In this document: positions 60,031 through 64,000 of the stretch, one piece after another | Numbering within the stretch: the first letter of the stretch is position 1 | Layout: every line of letters begins with the position of its first letter | DNA from: Bacteroidales bacterium | GTDB taxonomy: Bacteria > Bacteroidota > Bacteroidia > Bacteroidales > WCHB1-69 | Direction: 5' to 3' | NCBI GenBank assembly: GCA_017554325.1 | Contig: JAFZIP010000007.1 | Span: 124,001-188,000, forward strand | Length of the DNA: 64,000 nt | Notes under the pieces: model-generated | Database searches by the model: none | Told to the model about the DNA's origin: nothing | The model's input: only the letters and a program-made list of their open reading frames with translations | Translations under genes and position numbers: made by a program

Positions 60031-61134
60031 CTAAAAGACGAAACCGATTTGTTTGATGATCAATTTGTCCTGATGCAAGGGCAGCGTCTGGATTTCGCCC
60101 AACTGCCTCATGTTGACGACTCCGAAATCGTGGATTTTGTTATGGTTGTGTACCAGGGCGATTTGTGCAGTCACTGCCTTGCGATAACGGTAGCCTGCAT
60201 CTTTGGAAAATACCTCTTTCGTGGCTGTGATATCCATGCTGCGATTGAAGAGAGGCTGGATGTCAACGGAATATGTGTTGGCATTGACGGATAGATTCTC
60301 CACAGACAGTCCCCGTTTTGTGTCAAATGAAAAAGCAGGTGTCTGGCCCTGGCGGTCGGGGATGACATAGAATGTGTATTCAATCTCATCTTCGGTGGTC
60401 AGACCGGTGAAGAGGCTAAGGTAGTTGCTCTCCCATTGTTTCAGCTCTTGTAGCATGGTCTCTATGGTCTCTGCGGAGTATGGGGTCTCCTGCTCACCGG
60501 AGATGAGGCCATATTGGTCTTTGCGGCTTTTGCTGATGGCGTCGGCGGCCTCTTGGGCCTTCTGACTGTTGGTCTTGGAAACAGTTTTCGTCCTGTTGGC
60601 GGGAACCTGGGTTACGATGCCATCGATAATTTTAGTTTCTACAAAGGCATCTTCGGTTTGGGTGTATGACAAATCCGAATAGTTTTTGAAGAAATCGGGC
60701 ACCGGTTCCGAGTAGGTGGTGTAGCTGGTAAGAGTGCCAAGGTGTTTGTCGCAGGCCTTGCTGGTGGCCAATTTAGCCAGCAGGTTGTCTTTGTTCTGCT
60801 GCGCCGACAGCTCCACGAGGTACGTATGGTTGTAATCGGGAACCTCAACCGGATCAATGGTAACATTTTCCAGTCTGTAATAGGTCTTATTCTCCTGGAT
60901 GACGTTGGTCAGCCCCAAAAGGCTTTGGGCGAAGTCGGCGTAATAGCCCTTGTGCTCTTGGACTTTGGAAACCGTGACGGTCATCTTGAGTGCGGTGGTC
61001 GGCAGGGCATAGCGGAAAGTGCTCCCTTTGACGGTGACACCGCTGTCCAACGGCAGGGGATACACGGTTTGCTGCGCGTGTGATACACTGGCACAGAGAA
61101 TAAATATGAAGATTCCTGTCAATACTTTTTTCAT
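60031..61134 (-). CDS. DUF4831 family secreted protein
   Basis: 367 residues: signal peptide 1-20 (ends SVSHAQ), then a DUF4831 body with FRYALPTTALKMTVTVSK, GYYADFAQSLLGL and, near the middle, a KSRKDQYGLISGEQETPY element. The family is known only from Bacteroidota and has no assigned function. Upstream lies a short TAAACTC-type tract (61177-61199). Confidence 0.8.
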   Translation of the reverse strand: MKKVLTGIFIFILCASVSHAQQTVYPLPLDSGVTVKGSTFRYALPTTALKMTVTVSKVQEHKGYYADFAQSLLGLTNVIQENKTYYRLENVTIDPVEVPDYNHTYLVELSAQQNKDNLLAKLATSKACDKHLGTLTSYTTYSEPVPDFFKNYSDLSYTQTEDAFVETKIIDGIVTQVPANRTKTVSKTNSQKAQEAADAISKSRKDQYGLISGEQETPYSAETIETMLQELKQWESNYLSLFTGLTTEDEIEYTFYVIPDRQGQTPAFSFDTKRGLSVENLSVNANTYSVDIQPLFNRSMDITATKEVFSKDAGYRYRKAVTAQIALVHNHNKIHDFGVVNMRQLGEIQTLPLHQDKLIIKQIGFVF

Positions 61135-61176
61135 AAATGCTTTTTTTATTTGGTCTTTACTCTTCAGTCTTAATAG

Positions 61177-61199
61177 TTTCTAAACTCTAAACCCTAAAC
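61177..61199. repeat. TAAACTC-type simple tract
   Basis: TTTCTAAACTCTAAACCC and flank, heptamer-like units similar to those at 26107-26149. It lies between the zinc metallopeptidase stop and the DUF4831 start. Confidence 0.6.
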
Positions 61200-61209
61200 G
61201 GTTGTTATC

Positions 61210-61893
61210 TTATCTTCTGCTTGTGGCGATATAGATGTAGTAAAGCAGGGTGGCGAGGGAGGAGAGTGCGGCGACGAGGTAGGTGCGGGCGGCCCATTTG
61301 AGCGCGTCCTTGGCCTTTTCAGTTTCCTGTCCGGAGGTGATGCCGGTGTTGTCAAGCCAGGCCACGGCACGGGCGGAAGCGTTGTACTCCACGGGAAGTG
61401 TGATGAGGGAGAAGATGGTTGTGAGCGCGAAGAGTGCGACGCCGGCGATGAGCAGCCATTTGCCTAAGAAAGTGGAGAATGTGAGGATGATCATACCGGC
61501 CAGCAGGATCCATTGTGACCATTTGGAGCCGAACTGCACCATAGGCACCATGTTGGACCGCATGGTGAGCCAGCGGTAGGCGGTGGCGTGCTGCACGGCG
61601 TGCCCGCACTCGTGCGCGGCGACGGCCGCGGCCGCGATGCTGTTGCTGGCATACACACCCTGGCTGAGATTCACGGTCTTGTCCTGTGGGTTGTAATGGT
61701 CCGTGAGCTTCCCTTGGGTGCATGTTACGGTGACATCATAAATGCCGTTGTCGCGGAGCATTTTCTCTGCCACCTCCTTGCCGGTCAGGCCGCTGGAGAG
61801 GGGTATCTTGGAGTATTGCTCAATACGGTTGTTGAGGACTTTGCTGACGATGAGACTCAGCACCATGAAAACGATGAAGATTATCCAATACAT
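61210..61893 (-). CDS. neutral zinc metallopeptidase (YugP-like)
   Basis: 227 residues: an N-terminal membrane segment (1-20), then the zinc motif HECGH (residues 94-98) in AAHECGHAVQH and two to three C-terminal membrane segments. The family (COG2738) is widespread and its substrate is unknown. A -7 element TACTTTTG on the minus strand is at 61922-61929, 28 bases before the ATG. Divergent from the sigma-54 activator gene. Confidence 0.87.
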   Translation of the reverse strand: MYWIIFIVFMVLSLIVSKVLNNRIEQYSKIPLSSGLTGKEVAEKMLRDNGIYDVTVTCTQGKLTDHYNPQDKTVNLSQGVYASNSIAAAAVAAHECGHAVQHATAYRWLTMRSNMVPMVQFGSKWSQWILLAGMIILTFSTFLGKWLLIAGVALFALTTIFSLITLPVEYNASARAVAWLDNTGITSGQETEKAKDALKWAARTYLVAALSSLATLLYYIYIATSRR

Positions 61894-61921
61894 TGCAGTA
61901 GGTTTGAATGGTTTAGCGGCG

Positions 61922-61950
61922 CAAAAGTATGCTTTTTTTTTGTATTTTTG
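61922..61950. promoter_or_regulatory. divergent promoter region between zinc peptidase and sigma-54 activator
   Basis: TACTTTTG on the minus strand (61922-61929) and TATTTTTG on the plus strand (61943-61950). Both are good matches to TAnnTTTG and point outward to the two genes; the plus one is 23 bases before the ATG at 61974. Confidence 0.6.
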
Positions 61951-61973
61951 CGCCCCATATATGAGAATTGTTT

Positions 61974-63197
61974 ATGAGTGCCAATTTTGATGCCATCAAA
62001 CGCCGTTATAACATCATAGGCTTTGACCCTGCTTTGGAACGGGCCATTGACATTGCCGTGCAGGTGGCTGCCACCGACTTAGCAGTGCTGGTGGTTGGCG
62101 AGAGCGGAGTGGGGAAGGAGAATTTCCCCAGAATCATCCACGACAACAGCAGCCGCAAGCAAGGCAAGTACATTGCCGTGAACTGCGGTGCTATTCCCGA
62201 AGGTACCATAGACTCCGAATTGTTCGGCCACGAGAAAGGGGCGTTCACCGGTGCGGTGGAGGCCCGCAAAGGCTATTTCGAGGTGGCTGACGGCGGCACG
62301 ATTTTCTTGGATGAGGTGGCCGACCTTCCGTTGGCTACCCAGGTGCGCTTGCTCCGTGTACTTGAAAATGGCGAATTTATCCGCGTGGGCTCCTCCAAGG
62401 TGCAGCAGACCAACGTGCGCGTGGTGGCGGCTACCAACGTGAACATTGCTGACCGCATCGCGAAGGGCAAGTTCCGTGAAGACCTCTATTACCGTCTCAG
62501 CTCCGTCATCATCCATTTGCCTGCTCTGCGCGAGCGCCGTGACGATATCTACCCGCTGTTTGTGAAGTTTGCGAGCGACTTTTCCGCCAAATACCATTGC
62601 CCGATGCTCACGCTGACCGAAAATGCAGTGGAGGAACTCAAAAACTACCGTTGGCCCGGCAATATCCGCCAGCTCAAGAATGTGACCGAACAGATTTCCA
62701 TTCTGGAGAAGAACAGAACCATAGATGCGGCAGCCTTGAAACCCTATCTGGTTTCTCCTACAGGCACGAACCTGCCGGCTTTGGTGCGCACGGAGACCGA
62801 TAGCAATGAGAACTTCCAGCGAGAGATTCTCTTCAAGTTCATCGCCGAACTGCAGCGCGAGATTTCAGAGCTGAAGAATGTCGTCAACCATTTGGTCAAT
62901 GGCACCATGCCCGAGACGCATAATGTCCCGTTGAAAGAGTATCCGTTGGAGGATAACGAGCTGGATTACCAGATCACCCGAGCTACGGTGCCCGACAAGA
63001 ACATGCCCGAGCCGCATTTTGAGGAACCGATCATTATTGAGGATAGCGACCTTTCGTTAGGCACGCTCAACAAAGCCGCAATCATCAAGGCGTTGGAACG
63101 GCACAACAACAACCGCAAGCTGGCCGCTGAGGAACTGAAGATTTCCGAGCGCACACTCTATCGGAAAATCAAAGAGTATAAACTGAACGACAAGTAG
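61974..63197 (+). CDS. sigma-54 (RpoN) activator lacking a receiver domain
   Basis: 407 residues. No N-terminal regulatory domain: the AAA+ domain starts almost at once, with Walker A GESGVGKE (42-49), the sigma-54 contact loop GAFTGA (89-94), Walker B GGTIFLDEVADL and the arginine region. A linker (about 240-360) precedes a C-terminal Fis-type HTH (NNRKLAAEELKISERTLYRKIKEYKL). Regulation must come from partner proteins or expression level. It is followed immediately by lptE (stop and ATG adjacent). I chose ATG 61974 over a TTG two codons upstream. Confidence 0.9.
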   Translation: MSANFDAIKRRYNIIGFDPALERAIDIAVQVAATDLAVLVVGESGVGKENFPRIIHDNSSRKQGKYIAVNCGAIPEGTIDSELFGHEKGAFTGAVEARKGYFEVADGGTIFLDEVADLPLATQVRLLRVLENGEFIRVGSSKVQQTNVRVVAATNVNIADRIAKGKFREDLYYRLSSVIIHLPALRERRDDIYPLFVKFASDFSAKYHCPMLTLTENAVEELKNYRWPGNIRQLKNVTEQISILEKNRTIDAAALKPYLVSPTGTNLPALVRTETDSNENFQREILFKFIAELQREISELKNVVNHLVNGTMPETHNVPLKEYPLEDNELDYQITRATVPDKNMPEPHFEEPIIIEDSDLSLGTLNKAAIIKALERHNNNRKLAAEELKISERTLYRKIKEYKLNDK

Positions 63198-63725
63198 ATG
63201 AAACGGAAAAATTCACATAGAATCCTTGTCCGTCTCTGGATGCTGGTATGCCTTGTCGCGATGTTGTCAGCCTGCAGAATGTCGGTATCGATGACGGGTG
63301 GCACGATTGACCCGCGGGCCAAGACGGTGGCTATCAACACCTTCCCCAATAACGCCTCTTTGGTGAACCCGACACTCAGCCAGTCGTTTACCACGGCTTT
63401 GAAAGACAAGATCCAGGGACAGACGCCGTTGACGATTGTGAGCCGTCAGGGCGATTATGAAATTGAAGGGGAGATTATCAACTACAACATCTCGCCTGTG
63501 GCCATACAAGGTAATGAAACGGCGGCCATGAACCGCCTGACCATCACGGTAAAAGTGCGCTTCACCAACAAGTTCGACGACACGCAGAATTTTGAGCAGA
63601 CCTTTTCCCGCTATGCCGATTATGCAAGCTCACGTAACTTCAGCAGTGTGGAAGGAACGTTGGTGACGGAGATCAGCGACGCCCTGACCGATGACATTTT
63701 CAACAAGGCCTTCGTGAACTGGTAA
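63198..63725 (+). CDS. lptE: LptE family LPS-assembly lipoprotein
   Basis: 175 residues. Lipobox LSAC (Cys25) after a basic N terminus, then a beta-alpha LptE fold (TVAINTFPNNASLVNPTLSQSFTTALKDKI, GDYEIEGEIINYNISPVAI). In Bacteroidota LptE acts as the lipoprotein partner of LptD in outer-membrane LPS insertion. It starts immediately after the sigma-54 activator stop (TAG-ATG), strong evidence of an operon, and precedes the gene that runs off the window. Confidence 0.85.
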   Translation: MKRKNSHRILVRLWMLVCLVAMLSACRMSVSMTGGTIDPRAKTVAINTFPNNASLVNPTLSQSFTTALKDKIQGQTPLTIVSRQGDYEIEGEIINYNISPVAIQGNETAAMNRLTITVKVRFTNKFDDTQNFEQTFSRYADYASSRNFSSVEGTLVTEISDALTDDIFNKAFVNW

Positions 63726-63762
63726 TGTAAAATTTGAAAATCCGCATATTATATATATTGTA

Positions 63763-64000
63763 ATGGAGAAATTATTCTTGAATGATTTTATTGAGGTGGA
63801 GGACGCAGCTGCGGCCCAGGAGAAGTTGGTGGCGTTGCAGAAGCGTTATCCGGCCTCTTCTTTCATCAATGTGCTGTGTCTGCGGTTGCTTCCCGCCCGC
63901 GCGCAGTCGAAAAACAGGGCACGCATGTTGCTAACCCTGCCCAACGTGTTGAAACTCGGAGAACTCAACCTGGAATTGATGCCCGTGGCGCAGCAGGCGA
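63763..64000 (+). CDS. partial protein of unknown function, runs off window end
   Basis: Starts MEKLFLNDFIEVEDAAAAQE and continues in frame through residue 79 at the edge. The sequence is helical and charged (EKLVALQKRYPASSFINVLCL). No domain recognised in the visible part. It follows lptE by 37 bases in the same direction. Confidence 0.7.
   Translation, partial: MEKLFLNDFIEVEDAAAAQEKLVALQKRYPASSFINVLCLRLLPARAQSKNRARMLLTLPNVLKLGELNLELMPVAQQA

Overview
The window comes from a member of the Bacteroidales (phylum Bacteroidota), probably an uncultured host-associated lineage. Evidence seen directly: most intergenic regions carry the phylum-specific -7 promoter element TAnnTTTG; three secreted proteins end in type IX secretion (T9SS) sorting domains; a 6S-Flavo-like RNA lies between zapA and rny; the tmRNA encodes the tag GETSYAFAA; and there is a FISUMP-domain giant protein, a C10 peptidase and DUF4831/DUF1573/OstA-like proteins. 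I cannot name the genus.

Layout. 0-6.3 kb: ispD and wecB, then on the other strand a NUC1-type nuclease, tex and gltX. 6.4-7.6 kb: a REP-associated tyrosine transposase embedded in arrays of short hairpins. 7.6-12.3 kb: a small membrane protein, mutL, a FecE-like ABC ATPase, tRNA-Ser(UGA) and a C10 cysteine peptidase. 12.3-26 kb is accessory: sialidase and a decayed sialidase remnant, a DUF456 protein, a YfcC-type carrier, a methionine gamma-lyase-like enzyme, a T9SS protein, a SUMF1-like protein, a truncated HigB toxin with intact HigA, alpha-L-fucosidase, an SPFH protein with a ribbon-helix-helix partner, and an outer-membrane barrel gene split by an in-frame stop. Two copies of a two-hairpin dispersed repeat lie here.

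26-34 kb is mainly core: an MTA/SAH-nucleosidase-like enzyme, tRNA-Ser(GGA), tRNA-Val(GAC), an lpxD-type gene, efp, an ECF-like sigma factor, a coiled-coil protein plus zapA, 6S RNA, rny, a FtsB/DivIC protein, aroQ, two DUF1573 proteins and ssrA (tmRNA). 34-45 kb is accessory: a 2654-residue repeat protein with a C-terminal FISUMP domain, flanked on both sides by AAA/DUF4143 ATPase genes, with a frameshifted fragment of a second FISUMP gene next to tmRNA. 45-64 kb: OstA-like protein, a MORN-type lipoprotein, a T9SS protein, a DjlA-like co-chaperone, kdsC, clpC, gyrA, two TPR proteins, a TIGR01212 radical SAM protein, a lipoprotein, DUF4831, a zinc metallopeptidase, a receiver-less sigma-54 activator followed by lptE, and a gene running off the window.

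Functional themes. Envelope biogenesis (wecB, lpxD-type, OstA-like, kdsC, lptE) and cell division (zapA, FtsB/DivIC) recur across the core blocks. Secreted sialidase, fucosidase and C10 peptidase suggest use of host glycoconjugates or proteins. The most notable non-coding content is several families of palindromic repeats: RAYT-associated hairpins, 28-bp perfect palindromes with compensatory differences, and a two-hairpin element whose copy abuts the truncated toxin. I did not find a convincing wholly new multi-gene system; the best candidates for follow-up are the RAYT/hairpin element, the dispersed hairpin families and the DUF4143-FISUMP locus.
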